From contig UBZM01000038.1 of the NCBI GenBank assembly GCA_900470095.1, positions 1 through 37,149 of the forward strand: 37,149 bases of DNA. Reading direction: 5' to 3'. This document shows, piece by piece, positions 8,037 through 15,972 of the stretch. How positions within the stretch are numbered: the first letter of the stretch is position 1; the number at the start of each line of letters is the position of its first letter. The stretch comes from Hyphomicrobiales bacterium. Its GTDB lineage: Bacteria; Pseudomonadota; Alphaproteobacteria; Rhizobiales; Beijerinckiaceae. A program made the translations under genes and the position numbers. Below the pieces are notes generated by a model, which was given only the letters and a program-made list of their open reading frames with translations, ran no database searches and was not told the DNA's origin.

Positions 8037-9146
8037 TTGAACGCCAAAATGACAGAAAATAACGACAAGCTTCGAATCGAATCTCTAAGCAAGACCTATG
8101 GCAATGTTGTCGCGCTCAAACCGACTTCATTAAATGTAAGCCCCGGCGAATTCATAACGTTGCTTGGACCATCGGGCTCAGGCAAGACCACACTGCTGCT
8201 TATGCTCGCGGGCCTTGTCGCTCCCGACTCGGGAAGGATTTGGATCGACGGCTCAGACTCCACTACGACGCCCGTTTTTAAACGAGGCATTGGCATGGTT
8301 TTCCAGAACTATGCCCTATTCCCGCATCTTACCGTCTTCGAGAACATCGCGTTTCCCTTGAGAATGCGGCGCATGTCTGAGGCCGAAATTCGCTTGGGCG
8401 TCGAGCGTGTCCTATCCGTCGTCCATCTTTCCCACGCGGCTGACAGGCTGCCTCGGCAGCTTTCCGGCGGCCAGCAACAGCGTGTCGCGCTGGCCCGATG
8501 CGCTGTCTACGAACCCTCTGTCATCCTCATGGACGAGCCGCTGGGCGCACTCGACAAGAAGCTGAGGGACTCGATGCAGATCGAGATCAAGAGGCTGCAC
8601 ACGGAGCTGGGCACCACGATTCTGTATGTCACCCACGACCAGGAAGAGGCGATGGCGATGTCCGATCGCATTTGCCTGATGCGGGAGAGTGCCATCGAAC
8701 AGATCGGCACGCCCGACGATCTCTATTTCCGCCCCCGCAGCGTCTTCGCCGCCGATTTCCTCGGTGGCGCAAATATCCTCCCAGGCAGGGTCCGGGCCGC
8801 GAACGCTGGACGACTAGTCGTCGAGATCGCCGGCGGTGTCGCCGTCGGAGCCGCGGATATTGGCAACGTTCAACCTGGTGAGATGGTCGATGTCATGGTG
8901 CGGCCCGAGCATTTCACGCTGGGCGCTGGTGACGGAGATGGCAACCGGATCGAGGTCATCGTGGATCAACCGATGGTCGTTGGTCCGGTAACGCGATACT
9001 ACTGCCGACTGCCTTCCGGCGAACCTATTGTCGCGCTCGCATTGACGACCGGTCCCCGACGCTTGGCGCCGGGAGCGCGGATTACGCTCACGTGGTCTTC
9101 GGAACGCACCACGGTGATCACTCGCCGCCGCGAGGTGCTGTCATGA
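8037..9146 (+). CDS. Spermidine/putrescine-type ABC transporter ATP-binding protein
   Basis: A 369-aa ATPase of the PotA/opine-transporter class that energises import through the fused permease encoded next. Visible elements are Walker A GPSGSGKT (44-51), Q-loop FQNYALFP (Gln90), signature LSGGQQQ (142-148), Walker B VILMDEP (162-168) and the switch His200 in THDQEEA. A C-terminal TOBE-like regulatory domain follows. The start is set at TTG: GAGG sits six bases before it, whereas the first ATG, four codons on, would be about 18 bases from the site. The stop overlaps the permease start (ATGA), so the genes are translationally coupled. Confidence 0.92.
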   Translation: MNAKMTENNDKLRIESLSKTYGNVVALKPTSLNVSPGEFITLLGPSGSGKTTLLLMLAGLVAPDSGRIWIDGSDSTTTPVFKRGIGMVFQNYALFPHLTVFENIAFPLRMRRMSEAEIRLGVERVLSVVHLSHAADRLPRQLSGGQQQRVALARCAVYEPSVILMDEPLGALDKKLRDSMQIEIKRLHTELGTTILYVTHDQEEAMAMSDRICLMRESAIEQIGTPDDLYFRPRSVFAADFLGGANILPGRVRAANAGRLVVEIAGGVAVGAADIGNVQPGEMVDVMVRPEHFTLGAGDGDGNRIEVIVDQPMVVGPVTRYYCRLPSGEPIVALALTTGPRRLAPGARITLTWSSERTTVITRRREVLS

Positions 9147-10918
9147 GCACCGGCACGCGATCCCAACTTTCCATACTTTCCCGGAGCTGGGGGATTTTAC
9201 CGGCGGTATTCCTACTGCTGGCGGTTCTGGTCTTACCCACGGTTCGCCTGCTCGGATCGAGTTTTACAGACGCATCCGGTGCCGTATCGCTCGAACATTA
9301 TGCGCGGCTGTTTTCCACCACCCTGTATCTCAACGTACTCGCCAACACCTTCACAATGTCGTTCTGGACGACGGTAGTGTGCCTCCTGGCGGGCTATCCC
9401 GTGGCGTATTTCCTGGCCACTTCGAAGGCGGGGCTGCGCCAGATCCTGATCATCGGCGTGCTCGTGCCGTTCTGGACCAGCGTGCTCATCAGAAGTTTCG
9501 CCTGGATCATCATCCTGGGCCGTCGGGGCGTGCTCAACCAAGGCCTCGAGGCCATGGGTCTGAACGGCATCGACATCATCTACAGTTTCTGGAGCGTCCT
9601 CATCGGCCTGACCCAGGCCATGCTGCCGATGGCCATCCTGACGATGCTTGCGGTGATGCAGCAGATTGACCGGAATCTGCAGAATGCGGCCGCTACACTC
9701 GGCGCTCGCGGATCCCACGTGTTCTGGCGCGTTTACTTTCCGCTTTCCCTTCCCGGGGTGTCGGCGGCGGGACTGTTGGTCTTCGTTTCTAGCCTGGGCT
9801 TCTTCATCACTCCGGTACTGTTGGGAAGTCCCAAGGAAACGATGATCGCACAGTTGATCGTCGTTCAGATCGACGAAATGTTGAACTGGGGCTTCGCGGG
9901 CGCGATAGCCGTGCTGTTGCTCGGGGCGTCGCTGGTTGTTTTCTACCTGTTCGATCTGATCGTCGGGATCGGCTCGCTCGCCGGCGAAAGGCGGGAACTT
10001 CCCCCGCGCGCCGGGTGGTTCTGGACTGGCGTAGGCAAATCCGGCCAAAAGCTCACGGCCGCCGCATCTTGGGCCTGCGCCTTCGTCGCCGAGGCACTTG
10101 AGCGGATCGGGTTGCTCAAAGCCGACCTTGCGCCCACCCAAACGAGTAGAGGTACCAAGTTCTTCGCCATGGCGGTGATCTTCCTGATCGCGGCTCCGAC
10201 GCTGGTCCTGGTTCCAATTTCCTTCTCCGGCGGCGCTTCATTCGACTGGCCGCCACGAGGCTTCTCGCTCCAGTGGTACGAGTCGCTGTTTGACTCTCCC
10301 CTGTGGAAAGAGGCGATCCTTCGATCCGTTTGGGTCGGGCTGTGGACCGCGCTGTTAACTACGGTAATTGGTACGCCCGCCGCCTTCGCCCTGTCCCGCC
10401 AACATATTCCGGGAAAGAAGCTGGTCCTCGCAGCATTGCTGATCCCGATGGTGATGCCGCACATCATCGTGGCCCTGGCGCTGTTTTACGTCTTCTCGCA
10501 AATCGGCCTCGTCGGCACATCGTTGGGCCTCGTCCTCGGCCATTCGATATTCGCGCTGCCCTACGCCGTAGTCACGATGATGGCGGTCCTCAGGAACTAC
10601 GATCAGCGCCTGGATCACGCGGCGTGGACGCTTGGCGCGAGCCCGATCAAGACGTTCTATCGCGTCACGCTGCCCATCGTGAAGGCGGGCGTCGTTACTG
10701 CTTTCCTGTTCTCGTTCGTCAAGTCTTTCGACGAACTCACGGTCGCCCTGTTCATCAGTGGCGGCATCACCACCACCCTACCCAAGCAGATGTGGTCGGA
10801 ATCGCTTCTGAACATCAGCCCAGTTCTGGCAGCTGCCTCGACGTTGGTCCTGGCCGGCGTCTCCATCCTGATCTTGGGCGCAAGTCTCTTCGGTCGAAGA
10901 AAATCAGCAACGAACTGA
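9143..10918 (+). CDS. Fused two-domain ABC permease (PotB-PotC type)
   Basis: A 591-aa inner-membrane protein joining two permease halves usually encoded separately. Half one (about residues 15-285) has hydrophobic segments from GILPAVFLLLAVLV onward and an EAA loop at about 181-205 (NAAATLGARGSHVFWRVYFP). A hydrophilic linker spans about 280-338. Half two (about 340-591) begins FFAMAVIFLIAAPTLVLVPIS and has its own EAA loop at about 492-516 (HAAWTLGASPIKTFYRVTLP). Two EAA loops in one chain mean one polypeptide could form the whole channel with a PotA dimer. The start overlaps the ATPase stop; the open frame before it is not family-like. A binding-protein gene follows 13 bp later. Confidence 0.92.
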   Translation: MSTGTRSQLSILSRSWGILPAVFLLLAVLVLPTVRLLGSSFTDASGAVSLEHYARLFSTTLYLNVLANTFTMSFWTTVVCLLAGYPVAYFLATSKAGLRQILIIGVLVPFWTSVLIRSFAWIIILGRRGVLNQGLEAMGLNGIDIIYSFWSVLIGLTQAMLPMAILTMLAVMQQIDRNLQNAAATLGARGSHVFWRVYFPLSLPGVSAAGLLVFVSSLGFFITPVLLGSPKETMIAQLIVVQIDEMLNWGFAGAIAVLLLGASLVVFYLFDLIVGIGSLAGERRELPPRAGWFWTGVGKSGQKLTAAASWACAFVAEALERIGLLKADLAPTQTSRGTKFFAMAVIFLIAAPTLVLVPISFSGGASFDWPPRGFSLQWYESLFDSPLWKEAILRSVWVGLWTALLTTVIGTPAAFALSRQHIPGKKLVLAALLIPMVMPHIIVALALFYVFSQIGLVGTSLGLVLGHSIFALPYAVVTMMAVLRNYDQRLDHAAWTLGASPIKTFYRVTLPIVKAGVVTAFLFSFVKSFDELTVALFISGGITTTLPKQMWSESLLNISPVLAAASTLVLAGVSILILGASLFGRRKSATN

Positions 10919-10931
10919 GAAGGGGATACAA

Positions 10932-12005
10932 ATGACGATCAAACGTAGAGACGCCTTGAAGCTTATCGGGGCTTCCGCCGGTGCTGTCGTGATGCCGGCC
11001 ATATGGAGCAGGAGCGTAGCAGCAGAGACTCTAATCGTGTCCGACCCTGGCGGTGTCTACACGAAAGCTTGGACCGAAGCCTACTATCGGCCCTTCGCGA
11101 AGGAGACCGGCATTGCCATCGTTCCAGTGGTCCGTAGATCGAATCCAGCCGCCGAGTTCAAAGCCCAAGTCGACGCCAAGAAATACAATTGGGATATCAG
11201 CGGTGGCGTCAACTCGGATGTCGCCGAGCTCCTTGCGACGTCGCAACTGGTCGAGCCCTTGGATCTGTCCGGGGAAGACATGTCCGAGATCCCAGCTGAA
11301 TTCAAGTCGGAGTACTTCTTCTCCGATGGTATCGTAACGTTCGTCCTCGCTTACCGGAGCGACACCTTCCCAAAAGGGTTGAAGTCGTTTGCCGACATTT
11401 GGGACATCAAGGGGCAACTCGGCCGACGGGCCATGCGCCGGCTCGCCCGCGACATGATTGAGATCGCACTCCGGGCCGATGGCGTCCCGGGCGGTGACCA
11501 AGTGTACAAGGTTCTGTCGGAGCCCGCCGGATGGGACAGGGCCTTCAAGAAGCTGGACGAGATCAAGTCCGAGGTCAGGGTTTGGTGGGATTCTTCGCCG
11601 CAAAGCGCGCAATTGCTCCAGTCGGGCGAAGTGGACATCTGCCCGACATTCAATGCCCGCGCCCAATCGGCCGCCCAGAATGGCGCGCCGGTAGTCGTGA
11701 ATTGGAACGGAGGCTTTTACAGCCCGGCGGGCTGGCTCATCCCGAAGGGCGCACCTAAGGCCGATCTGGCGCGCCGGTTCGTCAAATTCTGCGCGCGGGC
11801 CGATCGCCAAGCCGCCTATGTCGACATCCTGCCGAACGGCCCGTCCAACCCGTCGGCGTACAAGTACATTCGAGAAGCTGTGGCGAAGGAACTGCCTTCA
11901 TTCCCTGAAAACTTCAAGCAGACGACCCGGGTGAACGACGAGTTCTGGGGTCGCAACAAAGCCATGTCCGACCAACGCTTCAACGAATGGCTGCTAAAGG
12001 GCTGA
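10932..12005 (+). CDS. ABC substrate-binding protein, PotD/polyamine-like, with Tat-type signal
   Basis: A 357-aa periplasmic solute-binding protein of the extracellular family that includes PotD and opine-binding proteins. The N-terminus MTIKRRDALKLIGASAGAVV carries a twin-arginine motif followed by a hydrophobic stretch and an AVAAE-like cleavage region near residue 32, suggesting Tat export. The mature part begins TLIVSDPGGVYTKAWTEAYYRPF, typical of this family, and contains NWDISGGVNSD and VWWDSSPQSAQLLQSGEVD. AAGGGG precedes the ATG. It completes the ATPase, fused permease and binding-protein set. The ligand is unknown; neighbouring enzymes suggest an amino-acid derivative. Confidence 0.9.
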   Translation: MTIKRRDALKLIGASAGAVVMPAIWSRSVAAETLIVSDPGGVYTKAWTEAYYRPFAKETGIAIVPVVRRSNPAAEFKAQVDAKKYNWDISGGVNSDVAELLATSQLVEPLDLSGEDMSEIPAEFKSEYFFSDGIVTFVLAYRSDTFPKGLKSFADIWDIKGQLGRRAMRRLARDMIEIALRADGVPGGDQVYKVLSEPAGWDRAFKKLDEIKSEVRVWWDSSPQSAQLLQSGEVDICPTFNARAQSAAQNGAPVVVNWNGGFYSPAGWLIPKGAPKADLARRFVKFCARADRQAAYVDILPNGPSNPSAYKYIREAVAKELPSFPENFKQTTRVNDEFWGRNKAMSDQRFNEWLLKG

Positions 12006-12013
12006 TACTTCTC

Positions 12014-13135
12014 ATGACCAAAATCACGAATATCGAAATCCGCGAGGTGAAAGCGGATCTCAAATCTGCCTTCACCGGAGGAACCTACCAGGTCAAGCAT
12101 CGCGCCGGTCTGCTTTGCCGGATTTCAACCGATGACGGCGTGATGGGGGAAGCCTGCATCGGCAACGAGTCCTCCTACTCAGACTATCTGAAATCGCTCA
12201 TCCGCGGCCCCTTCAAGAAGCTGCTCGTCGGCCAGAGCCCTCTCCTAATTGAGAGGCACTGGCAGTCGATGCTCACCTTCGACAAAGCTTACATCGATCG
12301 AGCCGCACTGATGATGGCGATCGCGACCGTCGATGCAACGCTTTGGGATCTCAAGGGTAAGTTAGCTGAGCTTCCCCTGTGGCAAATCCTTGGCGGTTAT
12401 CGGCCCACGGTGCCCCTGATCGCGATTGGCGGCTACTACGAGACCAGCACCGACGAGAAGGGCATCCGCCAGGAGATTCAGGAATGCCGTCGAGCCGGTC
12501 TGGCTGGGATCAAGTTCAAAGTCGGAGCGCTCTCCATCGACAAGGATGTCGAGCGTCTTCGGATTGCTCGTGACGAGGCCGGGCCGGAATTCGCGATCGT
12601 CGCTGATTCCAACTTGGCTTGGTCAGTCGACGAAGCCATCACTTTCGCACGAAGGACGGAGGAATTCGAACCGGTTTGGTATGAAGAACCCATTCGGTCT
12701 CGGGACTATGTTCGTGGGATGCAGCAGTTCCGGCTGAAGGCTGGAGTTCGCACCGGCGCTGGCCAGTCCGACGTCTCGGTCTTCAACAGCGCCGAGCTGA
12801 TCGAGGCCAAGGCCGTCGATGTCATCAACGCTACTTATAACCGCGGCGGCGGCATCACGGGTTGGATGAAGCTGGCTTCCGCAGCATCATTCGCCAACAT
12901 CCAGATGGGACAGGTTGGCGAGCCTCACATCGGGATGCATCTCCACGCAGCCATCCCGAATGGTTCGTTCGCGGAATGCTACATGGATCCAGCTCGCGAT
13001 CCGTTGTGGCATGAGTTGTACGTCGACTTCCCAAAGGCAATCGACGGAGAAATCTCGCTTCCCGAAGTTCCCGGTATTGGGCTCAACCTAAACCCTGCAG
13101 CCGTTGAAAAATACGCAGTCGAAGCCTGGTCCTGA
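12014..13135 (+). CDS. Mandelate racemase/muconate lactonizing enzyme family protein (enolase superfamily)
   Basis: A 373-aa enolase-superfamily enzyme; members abstract the proton alpha to a carboxylate (racemases, epimerases, dehydratases). The capping domain (1-125) is followed by the barrel. Visible residues are the KxK pair Lys167/Lys169 in GIKFKVG, metal ligand Asp198 in VADSN, the acidic pair in VWYEEP (224-225), and HIGMHLH (305-311), where the catalytic His is expected. Two canonical acids look replaced: the third metal-ligand segment reads TGAGQSD (Gln251), and the usual QPD before GGIT reads NAT. The stop of the binding-protein gene is 8 bp upstream and the ribosome site is weak (AAAGGG), so coupling to the gene before is likely. 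Substrate unknown. Confidence 0.88.
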   Translation: MTKITNIEIREVKADLKSAFTGGTYQVKHRAGLLCRISTDDGVMGEACIGNESSYSDYLKSLIRGPFKKLLVGQSPLLIERHWQSMLTFDKAYIDRAALMMAIATVDATLWDLKGKLAELPLWQILGGYRPTVPLIAIGGYYETSTDEKGIRQEIQECRRAGLAGIKFKVGALSIDKDVERLRIARDEAGPEFAIVADSNLAWSVDEAITFARRTEEFEPVWYEEPIRSRDYVRGMQQFRLKAGVRTGAGQSDVSVFNSAELIEAKAVDVINATYNRGGGITGWMKLASAASFANIQMGQVGEPHIGMHLHAAIPNGSFAECYMDPARDPLWHELYVDFPKAIDGEISLPEVPGIGLNLNPAAVEKYAVEAWS

Positions 13136-13169
13136 CGCCGTCCGACCTGCTCAGCCAAAGAGAACTCTC

Positions 13170-14678
13170 ATGAACAATCAGACACTGGTATCGCCGCGCC
13201 CCGAGGCGCGGCTCGACGCCGTCGCGGCCGCGGAGCTCGTAGACTTCTACGAGGTGCCACACATCGAGCGTGAAAAGAAGCAATTCGTTCAATTTCTCAA
13301 GGTCGACCTCGCTCACACGGTGATGCTCGCTGAGCAAAAAATTCTAACAGCTGAGCAAGCTCGCGCAATCCTCCAAGGTATTACCCAAATTCGAGAAGAA
13401 GGGCTGGATAGCCTTGAAATCGATTACTTACGCGGCAGCATGCTGTTTCAGGTCGAGCAGAAGCTATTCTACTTGATCGGCGAAGACATTGGAGGGCTGA
13501 TGCACATCGGCCGTAGCAGACTCGACCAAGGACCAACGGCTCGCCGTCTCTATAAACGGGAGCAACTCCTCAAAGTTCTCGAGGCCGTCATTCTCCTGCG
13601 AGCAGAGATTCTCGACTTGGCGGAGCGACACAAGGGGACGCTGATGCCGGGGTACACGTGCATGCAGCACGCGCACCCAGGCGTGTTCGGTCACTATCTG
13701 GCCAGCATCGTCAACAAGCTCGGCACCGATTTTGAGAGGCTGACGGAGGCATTTGTCCGGCTCAACCAGTCCCCCCTCGGTGGTTCCGGACTTTCCGGCA
13801 CCTCGTGGCCTATCGATCGCGAGCGCACCGCACGGTTGCTTGGCTTCAAAGGACTAGTGCGGAATTCGCGCATCGTCAGAGAGGCCTACTACGCCGCAGA
13901 GATCATCGGCGACCTGTCGCTTCTGATGTCCACCCTCAACGACTTCTCGACGGACTTGCATATTTGGTCGAGCTACGAATTCGGCTTCGTTGAGCTGAGC
14001 GACGGATTCTGCGGCACCAGCAGCATCTTTCCGCAGAAGAAAAATCCAACGGCACTTGAGGCCGTGAAATTTGCAGCAGGTGAGGCCGTCAATTGGCTCG
14101 GCTCCGTCTTGGCGACATTCAGGGCCGAAGGCACCGGCGACATCATGATGCGCGAGGTCCCGCTCATCGATCGAGCCTTCGAGTCCGCCGTGGGGTCCCT
14201 GCGGCTTTTGACTGCTGCGCTCAAGTCCATCGAAATCGACACGCACCGGATGCGCGAGTACGCTGATACCAATTGGTCGACCTCGACCAACCTGGCGGAC
14301 TTGATGGTCCGCGAGCGAGGCTATTCATTCCGCGTCGCGCACAATATCGTCGCGCGTCTAGTGCGGCTCGCGCTAGCGCGCGGCGTCGAAACCAAAGATG
14401 TTACTGGCGCGCTAGTCGACGAGGCGGCCTTGGAGTTGGGGCTGACCCCGCCGCAGTTGAGCGACGATACCGTTCGAGCCTCACTCGACATCGATACCTT
14501 TGCGACGGGCCGCGTCAGTGAAGGCAGCATCGGCCCGGTTCAAGTCCAATTGCTCGTCGCGGAGGAAAGGGCTTCCTTACGAAGCTCCGTGTCCTGGCTT
14601 GCAACCGAGCGCCAGCGCCTTGCCGGAGCGGATCGTGCGTTGCAATTGCGGGTGAACGAGTTGCTGAGCGCAGGCTAG
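13170..14678 (+). CDS. Argininosuccinate lyase-like enzyme (fumarase/aspartase superfamily)
   Basis: A 502-aa homotetrameric-type lyase expected to eliminate fumarate (or a related acid) from an N-substituted aspartate. The conserved blocks are HIGRSRLDQ (112-120), PGYTCMQHAHPG (160-171) and the signature loop CGTSSIFPQKKNP (281-293) with the catalytic serine pair. Compared with true argininosuccinate lyases, the Asn of GRSRNDQ is Leu118 and the His of YTH(L/M)Q is Cys164, so biosynthetic ArgH function is unlikely. The start at MNNQT lies 35 bp after the enolase-type gene, with only a weak AAAGAGAA site. EDDS lyase is a known catabolic relative with the same fold. A catabolic C-N lyase acting on the imported compound is my inference. 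Confidence 0.87.
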   Translation: MNNQTLVSPRPEARLDAVAAAELVDFYEVPHIEREKKQFVQFLKVDLAHTVMLAEQKILTAEQARAILQGITQIREEGLDSLEIDYLRGSMLFQVEQKLFYLIGEDIGGLMHIGRSRLDQGPTARRLYKREQLLKVLEAVILLRAEILDLAERHKGTLMPGYTCMQHAHPGVFGHYLASIVNKLGTDFERLTEAFVRLNQSPLGGSGLSGTSWPIDRERTARLLGFKGLVRNSRIVREAYYAAEIIGDLSLLMSTLNDFSTDLHIWSSYEFGFVELSDGFCGTSSIFPQKKNPTALEAVKFAAGEAVNWLGSVLATFRAEGTGDIMMREVPLIDRAFESAVGSLRLLTAALKSIEIDTHRMREYADTNWSTSTNLADLMVRERGYSFRVAHNIVARLVRLALARGVETKDVTGALVDEAALELGLTPPQLSDDTVRASLDIDTFATGRVSEGSIGPVQVQLLVAEERASLRSSVSWLATERQRLAGADRALQLRVNELLSAG

Positions 14679-14700
14679 CAGCCGACGTCGATTGAGCATT

Positions 14701-14740
14701 CGACGCGCGGGCGCAAGCGACCGCGCGTCGGTGTTTCGGG
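14701..14740 (+). terminator. Hairpin terminator after the lyase gene
   Basis: CGACGCGCGG (14701-14710) is perfectly complementary to CCGCGCGTCG (14721-14730) across a ten-base loop. GTGTTTCGG follows. The ten-pair GC stem sits 22 bp after the lyase stop. The T-tract is short, so it may also act as a 3'-end stabiliser. Confidence 0.6.
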
Positions 14741-14800
14741 GATTGAATTCCGCGGTCGGCGCGCGCGATGATTGGGGGCGACGCCAACGGGTGCGGCTTG

Positions 14801-15703
14801 ATGAATCTACTGTATTTCTCCGCCTTTCGAGCCGTCATGCTCACTGGTACAGTCAGCGCGGCAGCCGAACTCCTTGGGCGGAGCCAACCTGCGGTCAGCC
14901 GCCTGCTGGACAAGCTGGAAAGCGAGCTTGGGGTGCCTCTTTTCGAGCGCCGGCGCGGCTTGGTGACTCCGACCTCCGTTGCGCAATTGTTGCTAGACGA
15001 GATCGAGAGGGCGTTCGTCTCCTTTGAATCTTTGAAGAGTTTCGCCGCGCGTGTGGCAGAGGGTGAGAGCAGCCGGATCGACACGGCGATCATGCCCGCG
15101 CTGGCCTTGGGGTTCGTGCCTCGCCTGCTCGGAAAATTTCGCGAGGAGTGGCCGAATACGAAGATCCTCCTCAACGTGACGCTCTCGGTAAAGGTCGAGG
15201 AATGGGCCGCTTCGCAGCAGATCGACTTCGGTTTGGCGGAGACCCCCTTCCGACGATCCGGTTTCCGCATTGAGACTTTCAGCGACACCCCTTACATCGC
15301 GGCGGTTCCCGCCGATCATCCGCTCGCTAAAAGGGCTCGGCTTGGACCAGCTGACATCGTCGACGTCCCGTTCATTTCTTGGGCATCCATGACTTCGGCC
15401 GGGCAACTCGTTGCGCAGGCCTTCCGCTCGTGTGGCGTCAAATACGACCCGTCCTATGAGACCACCGTCTCGTCGACAGCCTACGCGATGGTCAAACACG
15501 GCGTCGGTATTGCCCTGATCGATCCCTATACGGCGGTGGACGAACAGGACGAACGGGTCACGCTGATCCCATTCGCTCCCGCCATCCCCTTCAACGTCGC
15601 CCTACTGCGGCCGGAATCACGGCCCGCCAACCGCGCGCTGGACGCATTGCTCGATCTCATGGCGACTGAGCGCGACCGGCTGATGGAACGATTGCCACGC
15701 TAA
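14801..15703 (+). CDS. LysR-family transcriptional regulator
   Basis: A 300-aa LysR protein. The N-terminal helix-turn-helix reads MNLLYFSAFRAVMLTGTVSA, then ELLGRSQPAVSRLLDKLESELGVPLFERR. The effector-binding domain spans about 85-290, with YIAAVPADHPLAKRARL and VKHGVGIALIDP. The start is ambiguous: an in-frame ATG lies 11 codons upstream (14768), neither has a strong ribosome site, and MNLLYFSAF is the family-like N-terminus. It sits between two catabolic operons on the same strand. A T-N11-A dyad lies downstream, upstream of the GlpD-like gene, so I infer control of that operon. Control of the upstream lyase operon is an alternative. Confidence 0.92.
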   Translation: MNLLYFSAFRAVMLTGTVSAAAELLGRSQPAVSRLLDKLESELGVPLFERRRGLVTPTSVAQLLLDEIERAFVSFESLKSFAARVAEGESSRIDTAIMPALALGFVPRLLGKFREEWPNTKILLNVTLSVKVEEWAASQQIDFGLAETPFRRSGFRIETFSDTPYIAAVPADHPLAKRARLGPADIVDVPFISWASMTSAGQLVAQAFRSCGVKYDPSYETTVSSTAYAMVKHGVGIALIDPYTAVDEQDERVTLIPFAPAIPFNVALLRPESRPANRALDALLDLMATERDRLMERLPR

Positions 15704-15876
15704 GGGCAGCTGACTCGCTTGCCGACCGGGCGCCGTAACCCGGGCTTGTGCGATTTCGCTGCCACGTAAGGGTGTTGCCGCAGACCCTGTACTTAGCCTT
15801 GGTTAGGTGAACAGCGCTTCCATCGATCTGCACCCTGCCGGGCGGCGATCCGGGCTACCTGCGCCGTCCGTGGCGA

Positions 15877-15895
15877 TTATGCAAAGTTGGCATAA
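15877..15895. promoter_or_regulatory. Candidate LysR operator with overlapping promoter
   Basis: TTATGC (15877-15882) and GCATAA (15890-15895) are a perfect six-base inverted repeat separated by seven bases, containing a T-N11-A pair. A TTGGCA element at 15887-15892 overlaps the right arm, with TATTTT at 15912-15917 as a possible -10 (spacing 19) or TCTATT at 15910 (spacing 17). It lies about 80 bp before the GlpD-like start. Confidence 0.55.
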
Positions 15896-15972
15896 CGATC
15901 GCCGATCTTTCTATTTTGAGCATTTCCAGTTTGGCGATCTACTCTGCGCATTGTTCAAACGAGCGCGGGTCA

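Noticed and set aside
9233..10141. Minus-strand open frame of 302 codons inside the fused permease gene
   Set aside because: Its composition is extremely His/Asp/Gln/Arg-rich, the usual antisense shadow of a hydrophobic membrane protein.
11031..11810. Minus-strand open frame of 259 codons inside the PotD-like gene
   Set aside because: No recognisable motif or ribosome site, while the plus strand has an export signal and family sequence.
14515..15288. Minus-strand open frame of 257 codons across the lyase end and the second LysR gene
   Set aside because: It spans a terminator hairpin and lies antisense to two well-supported genes.
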